From assembly GCF_018614955.1 (NCBI RefSeq), contig NZ_JAGGNV010000018.1, positions 95,113-159,112 on the forward strand: DNA of 64,000 bases, written 5' to 3'. The position numbers and the translations under genes were made by a program. Below the pieces are notes generated by a model. The model saw nothing but the letters and a program-made list of their open reading frames with translations. It ran no database searches and had not been told where the DNA came from. The stretch is from Variovorax paradoxus. GTDB lineage: Bacteria > Pseudomonadota > Gammaproteobacteria > Burkholderiales > Burkholderiaceae_C. Below, in pieces: positions 17,462-29,779 of this stretch; within the stretch, counting starts at the first letter, position 1; each line of letters starts with the position of its first letter.

Positions 17462-17579
17462 ACCTTGGTAACACCGCTCTAGGGAGCTGGAAACACACAG
17501 GAAAAGAAGTGCAAGAGAGGTTGCTCGCATCGCTTATCCCCCGTAAAAACCCGAACTTAACCAATTTGGAGGGATTTGC
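17462..17579 (+). other. Candidate structured 5' leader, copy 2
   Basis: This is the second copy of the leader described at 15191-15312, lying directly before the TTG start of the second lipoprotein gene. The first hairpin is kept with changed bases (CCGCTC 17474-17479 against GAGCTGG). The second is again GCAA-N6-TTGC (17511-17524) with a different loop. The ribosome-binding site is GGAGGG. Confidence 0.5.
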
Positions 17580-20093
<2,514 letters not shown>

Positions 20094-20111
20094 TCGCCCA
20101 GAGACCGTGAT

Positions 20112-20852
20112 CTAGCCTGTATGCGGCCCGCCTTGTGCGGGCCGTTTTTCTTGGTTCAGCGCAGCCAGGCGTTCGGGCGTGCCGACGTCGGTCCAGGCGC
20201 CGGCATAGAGCTCGGCGCCGACCTGCCCATCCTTCATGGCGGCGCGCAGGAGGGGCGCAAGGGGCGCCTTCGTGCCGCCGGCGTTGCCGGCGGCGATGGC
20301 GCAGTACGGCGGCGCGAACAGCGCCGCGCGGTACAGGCCGATGGTCGAGAAGGTGTACTTCTCGGCTGCCTCGCTCAGCGCCAGCCCCGCGGGCGAGATC
20401 CCGAAATCGCCGCGCGGGTTGTGCGGCGGATTCGGCACCAGCCACAGATGCGCGAGCCGGCCGCTGGCCGCGAAGCGGTCGACGGCCTGCTGCGTGAACT
20501 CGAACTCCGGCGCAAACACGTCGCCCGCCAGCACCCAGAAGATGTCGCCCAGGAGCGGCAGCGCGCGCACGATGCCGCCCGCCGTCTCGAGCGCACCGCC
20601 GAAATCGCGGCCCTCGTGGGAATAGGCAATGTCGGAAGACACGTGGCGGGACCCGAAGCGAAGCGGAATCTGCTCGCCCAGCCAGTCGGTATTGACCACG
20701 AGCTCGGTGAAGCCGCCCGCCGCCAGCGCCTCCATCGGCCACTGCATCAGCGGCTTGCCCTGAACCTCGAGCAAGGGCTTGGGCGTGACATCGGTCAGCG
20801 GCCGCATGCGCTCGCCGCGCCCGGCGGCGAGGATCATTGCCTTGGTGCTCAC
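20112..20852 (-). CDS. Sugar-phosphate nucleotidyltransferase, MurU-like
   Basis: The product has 246 residues. The N-terminus has the nucleotidyltransferase signature 'ILAAGRGERMRPLTDVTPKP', and 'WVLAGDVFAPEF' carries the metal-binding Asp. Length and motifs fit the MurU group (N-acetylmuramate 1-phosphate uridylyltransferase of wall recycling), but the usual partner kinase AmgK is not adjacent, so the sugar is not certain. The start is GTG at 20852, overlapping the speD stop by four bases (GTGA), so the two genes are cotranscribed. The 3' end meets the terminator hairpin shared with the lipoprotein gene. Confidence 0.8.
   Translation of the reverse strand: MSTKAMILAAGRGERMRPLTDVTPKPLLEVQGKPLMQWPMEALAAGGFTELVVNTDWLGEQIPLRFGSRHVSSDIAYSHEGRDFGGALETAGGIVRALPLLGDIFWVLAGDVFAPEFEFTQQAVDRFAASGRLAHLWLVPNPPHNPRGDFGISPAGLALSEAAEKYTFSTIGLYRAALFAPPYCAIAAGNAGGTKAPLAPLLRAAMKDGQVGAELYAGAWTDVGTPERLAALNQEKRPAQGGPHTG
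20124..20149 (+). terminator. Intrinsic terminator after second lipoprotein gene
   Basis: An 8-bp perfect stem (CGGCCCGC / GCGGGCCG) with a 5-base loop is followed by TTTTT. The same stem is used after the first lipoprotein gene, a further sign of duplication. It overlaps the last codons of the convergent nucleotidyltransferase gene. Confidence 0.8.
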
Positions 20853-21241
20853 GCTGCCTCGGCCTTCCTGATGGCGCCGCGCGTCAATGCGTGCCTTTCC
20901 GCATGGCCCGGCGAGAACAGCGCCTCCAGCGCCTCCATCACCGCCCTCGCCTTGGCCGAGTGGTCGGCGCCGAAGTTGCACACATAGACATCGAGCGTCA
21001 CGCCGCGCTGCTCGGGCCAGGTGTGGACGCACAGGTGCGACTCCGCCAGCAGCACGGTGGCCGTCACGCCGCCGGGGCCCAGCGGCGTGGCCGGAAAGGC
21101 ATGGAACAGCGTGCCGACCGCCTGCAACCCGGCCGCCTCCACGGCCTTGACGCAAGCCGCGCCGATGGCCTGGGCGTCCACCAGCCAATGCGTCCCGCAG
21201 CGGCAATCGTGAAGGTCGGCGGTGAGGTGCAAGCCATGCAT
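20849..21241 (-). CDS. speD: S-adenosylmethionine decarboxylase proenzyme
   Basis: The product has 130 residues from ATG 21241. The conserved start 'GLHLTADLHDCRC' and the processing/active-site segment 'LAESHLCVHTWPE' are present. The Ser in ESH (S68) is the residue converted to the pyruvoyl cofactor on self-cleavage. The enzyme makes decarboxylated SAM, the aminopropyl donor for spermidine synthase. The only SpeE-like gene in the window is the membrane-anchored one at 9628, so the two may act together. A GTG at 21250 is an alternative start. It overlaps the downstream nucleotidyltransferase (GTGA) and is divergent from tkt. Confidence 0.92.
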   Translation of the reverse strand: MHGLHLTADLHDCRCGTHWLVDAQAIGAACVKAVEAAGLQAVGTLFHAFPATPLGPGGVTATVLLAESHLCVHTWPEQRGVTLDVYVCNFGADHSAKARAVMEALEALFSPGHAERHALTRGAIRKAEAA

Positions 21242-21344
21242 GGGCGGCACTCTAGCAGCCCCAACCTGTGCCTCGGACGGCCCCCGAAGCGCGCCCGTTA
21301 AAATACCGGGTTCCCCCTAACCTGCCCCCCAGAAAGCCGATCAG

Positions 21345-24442
<3,098 letters not shown>

Positions 24443-24463
24443 GTCGCCGCCGCGCCGAACGAC

Positions 24464-24492
24464 AGACGCGCCTTCGGGCGCGTCTTGTTTTT
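24464..24492 (+). terminator. Intrinsic terminator after gap
   Basis: A 9-bp stem (AGACGCGCC / GGCGCGTCT) with a stable TTCG tetraloop is followed by TTGTTTTT. It starts 22 bases past the gap stop codon and ends just before the convergent monooxygenase gene. Confidence 0.9.
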
Positions 24493-24496
24493 GGGT

Positions 24497-24805
24497 CTAC
24501 ACCGGCTCGAGCACGTGGATGACCCGGTTCTCGGTCCAATCCTTCACCTTGGCGCCGTAGGCCGCCATGTGCGGCGCGGCAGCATGGGCCTGCAGCGCCG
24601 CCAGCGTTTCCCACTTCTCGATCACGACGAAGGTGTCGGCGCCGAAGGAGCCGCGCGAAGGCGGCATGCCGGCGGCATCCACCGTGGCGTTGTATTCGAT
24701 GCAGCCCTGCTCGGCGAGCACCGCGGGCCGGTTGGCGCGGAAGGCCTCGAGGATCCGATCGCGTTGGCCGGGCTTGGCCGTGATGACGGCGACGACGTGA
24801 ATCAT
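24497..24805 (-). CDS. Antibiotic biosynthesis monooxygenase (ABM) domain protein
   Basis: The product has 102 residues, a single ABM-type dimeric alpha/beta barrel domain like E. coli YgiN ('VVAVITAKPGQRDRILEAF', 'CIEYNATVDAA', 'FVVIEKWETLAALQAHAAAP'). Relatives act as cofactor-free quinol monooxygenases or heme-degrading enzymes; many have no assigned substrate. ATG 24805 is preceded by AAGGAG. The gene stands alone between the gap terminator and a broken MBL-fold gene. Confidence 0.85.
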   Translation of the reverse strand: MIHVVAVITAKPGQRDRILEAFRANRPAVLAEQGCIEYNATVDAAGMPPSRGSFGADTFVVIEKWETLAALQAHAAAPHMAAYGAKVKDWTENRVIHVLEPV

Positions 24806-24887
24806 GGGCAGGTGCTCCTTTGGAATGGAGCGTCGAATTTAGAGCCAAGAAGCCGTTCACGCCTGTCGCTTCGGGAGCGGGCCCCCG

Positions 24888-25443
24888 TCAAGCCCTGGCG
24901 CCCAGCGGCCCTGCCGGGCACCAGCCCCGCTCGGGCATGTCGTGGGCGTGGTGGAGCTGCATGCCCTGCGTCGCGAAGCTCATGATGCCGCGGCGCCGAA
25001 GCGCGTCGGTCACGATCTTGTAGTCGAAGGACAGCGCATCGCGGCCCACGGAGATGAAGGCGGACTTCGTGTAGCGGCGCTGGTCCCGCGGCTGGTGTTC
25101 GCCCGCGATCCGGTCCAGCAGGCGGCTCGAGAGGTTGCCGGGCCTGCCTTGATTGGGCACCTGCATCAATCGAAGGCTCGCCGGCAGGTCCAGCCCCAGG
25201 CGTTCCGCGAACGTGCACGCGCACCGGAATCCCCTGGGCCAGCGCGAGCTGTTCGAGCCGATGCGCGGCGCCCATCTTCTTCCACACGCGCTCCGATTGC
25301 GCCCAGGGCCGGTGCATCCACAGTTCGCCGACGTTGAGCTTTTCCAGGACCACGCCCAATCCTTCGCTGTGCTGGCGGGCGGGGTTGGAACTCACCACGT
25401 AGTCCACGTGAGAGGTCAGGCAATGCTCCTCGATGTGCGCGAC
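24888..25443 (-). pseudogene. Broken MBL-fold hydrolase gene
   Basis: Two pieces of one protein lie in different frames. The first (about 25443-25225) reads 'VAHIEEHCLTSHVDYVVSSN' followed by 'GLGVVLEKLNVGELWMHRPW', which I recognise as the central part of a ComEC-like metallo-beta-lactamase-fold hydrolase. The second (about 25220-24888) reads 'ALRRRGIMSFATQGMQLHHA', a plausible C-terminus. The N-terminal part is missing: the fragment runs into the end of the alpha/beta hydrolase gene. The family's metal-binding HxHxDH segment is not present. The usual Asp-His context after 'SSNP' reads ARQHSEG here, another sign of decay. Confidence 0.65.
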
Positions 25444-26213
25444 CAGTCGCCTGCCCGAGGCGGCCGTGCCGCCGCCCAGCGGCCAACCTGCTCGGCCAGC
25501 CAAAGCCCATCGTCCAGCGGCAGGTCATGGCCGGCGGTGGGATGTTCGACCAGCTCGACGCCCCATTGCCGCGCAAGACGTTGAGAGCAGCGCACGTCCA
25601 CCAGCGCGTCGCGCGCGCTCGCGAGCGCCAGCAAGGGCACGGCCGGCGCCCGTGCCGGCGCACGGTAGCGCGCCGCGGCCAGCAGTTGCCGCAAGGCGTT
25701 GGATGGCGACACCGGCCGGGCTTCGCGCAGCGCCGTCCAGTGGTCGATGACGGGCGCGTCGGGCTGCAGGCGGCGGCTGGTCAGGCGCAGGATCGTTTGC
25801 TCGCGCCGGCGTGCGGCCTGGCGCGCGAACAGAAGACCGAGCAAGGCGCCGTAGTTCGCCGGCCGCAGGCGCCGATACCAGGGACTGAAAGGACGCAGGC
25901 TGGTGTTGATCAGCACGCAACCGGCAAGCTCCTGGGGATGCTTCGCGGCCCAGTCCACCGCGACCATCGCACCGAGCGACATGGCGAGCAGATGGAAGGG
26001 CGGCTCGATGGCCAGGGCTTGCAGTTGCTGGCGGCAGCTTTCCATCGTCGCTTCGATCCGCGCCGGGCTGCGTGCCTGGTTCAGGCGCCCGTTGCCGGGG
26101 AGGTCGAGCGCCACGATCCGGGCCCCCGGCAGGCGATCCTGCAGAAGCTCGGGGAAGTGCCCCCAGTGGCCGCTCTCACGCGTCAACCCGCGCAGCAGGA
26201 TCCAGGTGCTCAT
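25416..26213 (-). CDS. Alpha/beta hydrolase
   Basis: The product has 265 residues. It shows an oxyanion-type start ('LLRGLTRESGHWGHFPELL'), the nucleophile elbow as 'LLAMSLGAMVAVDWA' (Ser in M-S-L-G), a late acid 'SARDALVDVRCS' and the catalytic His in 'HPTAGHDLPLDD'. It is a soluble serine hydrolase of the BioH/esterase-like group; the substrate is unknown. The start ATG at 26213 overlaps the stop of the upstream M14 peptidase gene (ATGA), so the pair is an operon. Its 3' end has become joined to the remnant of the MBL-fold gene. Confidence 0.83.
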   Translation of the reverse strand: MSTWILLRGLTRESGHWGHFPELLQDRLPGARIVALDLPGNGRLNQARSPARIEATMESCRQQLQALAIEPPFHLLAMSLGAMVAVDWAAKHPQELAGCVLINTSLRPFSPWYRRLRPANYGALLGLLFARQAARRREQTILRLTSRRLQPDAPVIDHWTALREARPVSPSNALRQLLAAARYRAPARAPAVPLLALASARDALVDVRCSQRLARQWGVELVEHPTAGHDLPLDDGLWLAEQVGRWAAARPPRAGDWSRTSRSIA

Positions 26214-27235
26214 AAGGGCTGTCGTCCGTACCACCTGGCCATCGCCTGTTGCCGGTGATGCGCTCTTTGTTCGCCGGCAGGCAGCCATCGTTCGTAGCTG
26301 CACACGGCCCGCGTGACGAAGTCCAGCCAGCCGATGTGCCGGCGCAGCACGCGCTGCTGCCGATGCTCGATCATCGGATTGAAGATGCCGTGGCGCGAGA
26401 AGATCTGGCGCGGGTTCTTCTTGATCCACAGCCACGAGCCCATCTCCAGCGTCACCGGCAGGAACACCGTGTCCGGCCTGCCGGCGGCGTCCAGGTACAG
26501 GTGGTCCCACAGGTCGCCATGGGCCAGGTACTGGCGGCTCTGCGGTTCCAGCTTGTAGCGGTGATGCAGCAGCGTCTGGTCGAGGATTTCGCACAGCGCG
26601 TGCATCTCGGGAAGATGGGCGATCGGGCGGGCGGTGTGCGCATAGGGAAACCAGATGCGGTCGGTCAGGCCGAAGCCCGAATGGCAATCCACCGCAACGC
26701 TCAGGGGCCGGCCCAGCAGCTCGGTCTCCACCAGTGCGCACAGCGCGGCGCTCTCGCATTCCATCGCTCGGCCCTGTGCACCGCGGTACCACGGCAGGCC
26801 GGAACTGATGCGCTGGCCGCCGACCAGGAACGGCACCCGCTCCTTCGATTCGACCGGCGCGTTGCGCATCAGGTCGACGCCATTGGGATTGGCGCGCGTG
26901 CCGAGCCAAAGCCCGCCCGGGTTGACCAGCGGCATGAACACCAGGCGCATCGCCTCCAGTTGCCGGTGCAGCGTCTCGTCCCATGCCAGCCGCATCACGA
27001 TGCTGCGCAGGTAGGCGATCGTCACCTCGGCGCCGATGCGCTCCAGGCCGTGCACGCCGCCGAAGAAGCCGACGGCCGGCGCATCCGCCCGCGCGCTGCC
27101 GAGCACGAAGGCCTGGACCGGAAAGCGCCGCTCGCCTGCCGTGACCTCGCACAGCACGCGCTGTTCCATCAGCGGCCCCGCCAGCTCGGCGAGCTTCTGC
27201 AGTTCGAGCAGTTCGGGCAGGTCCGTCGGATTCAC
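26210..27235 (-). CDS. M14-family zinc carboxypeptidase-like protein
   Basis: The product has 341 residues. The zinc-binding set of M14 peptidases is visible: 'GGVHGLERIGAE' (H..E), 'VAVDCHSGFG' (third His) and the catalytic Glu in 'PVTLEMGSW'. There is no signal peptide, so a cytoplasmic amidase or peptidase role (as in the succinylglutamate desuccinylase-like branch) is likely. The start is GTG at 27235. It is translationally coupled to the downstream alpha/beta hydrolase. Confidence 0.82.
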   Translation of the reverse strand: MNPTDLPELLELQKLAELAGPLMEQRVLCEVTAGERRFPVQAFVLGSARADAPAVGFFGGVHGLERIGAEVTIAYLRSIVMRLAWDETLHRQLEAMRLVFMPLVNPGGLWLGTRANPNGVDLMRNAPVESKERVPFLVGGQRISSGLPWYRGAQGRAMECESAALCALVETELLGRPLSVAVDCHSGFGLTDRIWFPYAHTARPIAHLPEMHALCEILDQTLLHHRYKLEPQSRQYLAHGDLWDHLYLDAAGRPDTVFLPVTLEMGSWLWIKKNPRQIFSRHGIFNPMIEHRQQRVLRRHIGWLDFVTRAVCSYERWLPAGEQRAHHRQQAMARWYGRQPL

Positions 27236-27318
27236 TCGTCAAATGGAAGTCGGGTGAAACCCAGGATAGCGGCATTGCATGCCATCAACGTGTCACACAC
27301 CGCTCTTAGGGTAGGACC

Positions 27319-27450
27319 ATGCCTCACATGCTCTGGCCCACGACAAGCCATTCCCTTCGCGCACTCGGCGGCGCCCTCGTCTGGGGCGTGGTCGAAGTGG
27401 TCGCCCTGGCGCGCTCGCGCTGGAGCGCCCGCAGGCACGCCAGCCACTGA
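27319..27450 (+). CDS. Small hypothetical protein (43 aa)
   Basis: ATG at 27319 follows TAGGA and opens a 43-codon frame encoding a short hydrophobic centre ('GGALVWGVVEVVALARSRW') and an Arg/His-rich end. I have the impression that very similar small proteins with 'WGVVE..AL.RSRW' occur in Variovorax, but cannot check. It lies on the strand opposite to the neighbouring VOC and M14 genes. It could be a one-helix membrane protein. Confidence 0.5.
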   Translation: MPHMLWPTTSHSLRALGGALVWGVVEVVALARSRWSARRHASH

Positions 27451-27463
27451 GCGCGGGGCGGTC

Positions 27464-27892
27464 TCACTCGGCCAGCACCATCCACGACACGCCGAAGCGG
27501 TCGGCCACCATGCCGAAGGCCGGCGAGAAGAAGGTCTTGGCCATCGGCATCTGGACCTGGCCGCCTTCGCAGAGCGCGTCGAAGAGGCGCCGCGCCTCGG
27601 CTTCGTTCGGCGCGGTGAGCGCGAGCGAAATCCCCTGGAACTTGGGTTGGCCCTGGGCCATGCCATCGGAGGCCAGCAGCTCGGTGTCGCCGATCTGGAA
27701 GGAGGCGTGCATCACCTTGTCCGGCGAGATGGGCGCGCCGGCGCCGTTGCCGCATCCCTCGGCGGCGCCCGCCGGGTCGGGGTTGTCCTTGAAGCGCATC
27801 AGGTCCTTCACCTTGGCGCCCAGCTTGCTGCCGTAGAACTCGAGCGCCTCTTCGCAGCGGCCGTCGAAAAACAAATAGGACTGGACTTTCAT
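27464..27892 (-). CDS. VOC-family protein, PhnB-like
   Basis: The product has 142 residues and one PhnB/glyoxalase-like fold ('SYLFFDGRCEEALEFYGSKL', 'MHASFQIGDTELLASDGM', 'FGMVADRFGVSWMVL'). PhnB-like proteins have the vicinal-oxygen-chelate fold but often lack the metal ligands; the function is unassigned. It lies 45 bases downstream of a second VOC gene on the same strand, and the two likely share a transcript starting upstream of 28345. Confidence 0.85.
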   Translation of the reverse strand: MKVQSYLFFDGRCEEALEFYGSKLGAKVKDLMRFKDNPDPAGAAEGCGNGAGAPISPDKVMHASFQIGDTELLASDGMAQGQPKFQGISLALTAPNEAEARRLFDALCEGGQVQMPMAKTFFSPAFGMVADRFGVSWMVLAE

Positions 27893-27937
27893 TTTGGATC
27901 TCCTTGGGAGTGGGTGGGGATATCGCCGATTCCGGCT

Positions 27938-28345
27938 TCAGCTCTTGGGAAAAGCGCTCATGTCCATGTACGCCAGCTCCCAGAGGTGGCCATCCAGGTC
28001 CTCGAAGCCGTGCTGGTACATGAAGCCGTGGTCCTGCGCCTTGCTGGGCGTGCTGCCGCCGGCCGCCACCGCCTTGGCGACCTGCGCATCGACCTCGGCG
28101 CGGCTGTCGCACGACAGGCACAGCAGCACCTCGGTGCTTTTCTTCGCGTCGGCGATGGCCTTGGGCGTGAAGGTCTTGAAGTAGCTCTCGACCAGGAGCA
28201 TCACGTAGATGTTCTCACCGACGATCATGCAGGTGGCGTTCTCGTCGGTGAACTGCGGGTTGAACTTGAAGCCGAGGGCGGTGAAGAACGCGACCGATTT
28301 GTCGAGGTTCTTGACCGGCAGGTTCACATAGATCTGGGTCGCCAT
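27938..28345 (-). CDS. VOC-family (glyoxalase/bleomycin-resistance-like) protein
   Basis: The product has 135 residues: 'IYVNLPVKNLDKSVAFFTAL' at the start, and 'GFEDLDGHLWELAYMD' with the conserved D-x-x-G-x-x-W-E end of the fold. It is divergent from the TetR regulator gene at 28450 with about 100 bases between. This layout usually means the regulator controls it. Confidence 0.87.
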   Translation of the reverse strand: MATQIYVNLPVKNLDKSVAFFTALGFKFNPQFTDENATCMIVGENIYVMLLVESYFKTFTPKAIADAKKSTEVLLCLSCDSRAEVDAQVAKAVAAGGSTPSKAQDHGFMYQHGFEDLDGHLWELAYMDMSAFPKS

Positions 28346-28386
28346 GGGTTTCCTTTGAAAAGCGCGATGGTTGGGGAAAGTCGGGT

Positions 28387-28436
28387 GTTGTGTACAACGT
28401 CCACAAGAAGATAGCAGACATAATGGACGCTGTCCA
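28387..28436. promoter_or_regulatory. Candidate TetR operator region
   Basis: The divergent spacer between the VOC gene and the TetR gene holds two short inverted repeats, GTTGT-GT-ACAAC (28387-28398) and TGGAC-GCT-GTCCA (28424-28436). GTCCAC recurs at 28399 and 28432, and a CATAAT -10-like word lies at 28419-28424. These are plausible binding sites for the adjacent regulator. Confidence 0.4.
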
Positions 28437-28449
28437 CATGGAATTGAAA

Positions 28450-29094
28450 ATGAGTGTTCCCAGCCCCGTCCCGCCTGCACGCAGCACCTATCGCCATGGC
28501 GATCTGCGGCGTGCGTTGCTGGAGGCGGGGGTCGAACTGGCGCGCGCCGGCGGGCCCGAAGCCGTGGTGCTGCGCGAGGCCACGCGGCGCGCCGGCGTGG
28601 TGCCCAATGCGGCCTACCGGCACTTCGCGAGCCGGCAGGCGCTGCTGCAGGCGGTGCGCGCCGCCGCGCTGGCGGCGGTCGCGACCGCGATGGAAGCCGA
28701 GCTGGCGGCCCTGCGAACCGATGGCGACCCGGCCGATGTGGCCCGTGCGGCGGTGCGCGCCATCGGCGCCGGCTACCTGCGCTTCGCCCAGACCGAAACC
28801 GGCCTGTTCCGTACCGCCTTCGGCCCACCGGTCGACGTGGAAGACGCGCCGGACGAAGCCAAGGGCGGCCAGAGCGGACTGCATCCCTTCGAGCTGCTGG
28901 GCGCCGCACTCGATCAGCTGGTCGCGGCCGGCGCGCTGCCGCCCGAGCGCCGGCCTGGCGCCGAATTCCTGGCCTGGTCGGCGGTGCACGGGCTGGCCCT
29001 GCTCATCATCGACGGGCCGCTGCGCGGCATGCCGCGCGAGCAGACGGATGCGCTGGGCCAGCAGCTGCTGGACATGGTCGGAAAGGGCCTCTAG
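28450..29094 (+). CDS. TetR-family transcriptional regulator
   Basis: From ATG 28450 the product has 214 residues. The N-terminal HTH is clear ('[18 protein letters not shown]', then '[20 protein letters not shown]' with recognition helix '[14 protein letters not shown]'). The C-terminal domain resembles the WHG-type TetR ligand domain. In-frame ATGs at 28390, 28423 and 28438 are possible earlier starts, but the first two lie within the presumed operators; 28450 has a weak GGA upstream. It is divergent from two VOC genes, its likely targets, and is followed after 22 bases by the DNA glycosylase gene. Confidence 0.83.
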   Translation: MSVPSPVPPARSTYRHGDLRRALLEAGVELARAGGPEAVVLREATRRAGVVPNAAYRHFASRQALLQAVRAAALAAVATAMEAELAALRTDGDPADVARAAVRAIGAGYLRFAQTETGLFRTAFGPPVDVEDAPDEAKGGQSGLHPFELLGAALDQLVAAGALPPERRPGAEFLAWSAVHGLALLIIDGPLRGMPREQTDALGQQLLDMVGKGL

Positions 29095-29116
29095 CGACCA
29101 TGACCGGGTACGCCGC

Positions 29117-29779
29117 GTGAAGCCGCATCGCCCGCTTGCCGCGGCTGCCGCCATCGACTTCGCCGCGCCCTCGCACGAGGTCGCGCGAGCGCTGATCGGC
29201 GTCACGCTGCTGGTCGACGGCGTGGGCGGCCGCATTGTCGAGACCGAGGCCTACGACCGCGACGACCCGGCCTCGCACAGCTTCGGCGGCCCGACCCTGC
29301 GCAACGCCGCGATGTTCGGGCCGCCGGGGCGCGCCTACGTCTATCGCTCCTACGGCATCCACTGGTGCCTCAACTTCGTCTGCCGCGAGGAGGGGCACGC
29401 CGCCGGGGTGCTGATCCGCGCGCTGGCGCCTGCGATGGGGCTCGAGCGCATGCGCGAGCGCCGCGGGCTGGAGGACATCCGCCTGCTCTGCGCCGGCCCC
29501 GGCCGCGTCGCGCAGGCGCTGGGCATCGACGGCAGCTTCAACGGCAAGTCGCTGGATCGCCCGCCCTTCGTGCTGCTGGCCGCGGCGGACGATCATCCGG
29601 CCGTGATGGTCGAGACCGGGCCGCGCATCGGCATCTCCAAGGCGGCCGACGTGCCATGGCGCTTCGGCGAACGCGGCTCGCGCTTTCTGAGCAAGCCCTT
29701 CCGTCCGGCAGCGCGCGGCGCGATCAGTGCGACCCCAGGTTCTCCTCGCGGGCGACCTGCTGCAGGCTCTCGTAGATGA
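29117..29779 (+). CDS. 3-methyladenine DNA glycosylase (AAG/Mpg family)
   Basis: The product has 220 residues. The AAG fold markers are '[13 protein letters not shown]', '[19 protein letters not shown]' (catalytic Glu in ETEAY), '[18 protein letters not shown]' (intercalating Tyr region) and '[12 protein letters not shown]'. It excises alkylated purines in base-excision repair. The start is GTG 29117. The C-terminal about 18 residues are Arg/Gly-rich and overlap the end of the converging NRPS gene by 56 bases. They are probably an extension past the normal end of the fold. Confidence 0.87.
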   Translation: MKPHRPLAAAAAIDFAAPSHEVARALIGVTLLVDGVGGRIVETEAYDRDDPASHSFGGPTLRNAAMFGPPGRAYVYRSYGIHWCLNFVCREEGHAAGVLIRALAPAMGLERMRERRGLEDIRLLCAGPGRVAQALGIDGSFNGKSLDRPPFVLLAAADDHPAVMVETGPRIGISKAADVPWRFGERGSRFLSKPFRPAARGAISATPGSPRGRPAAGSRR

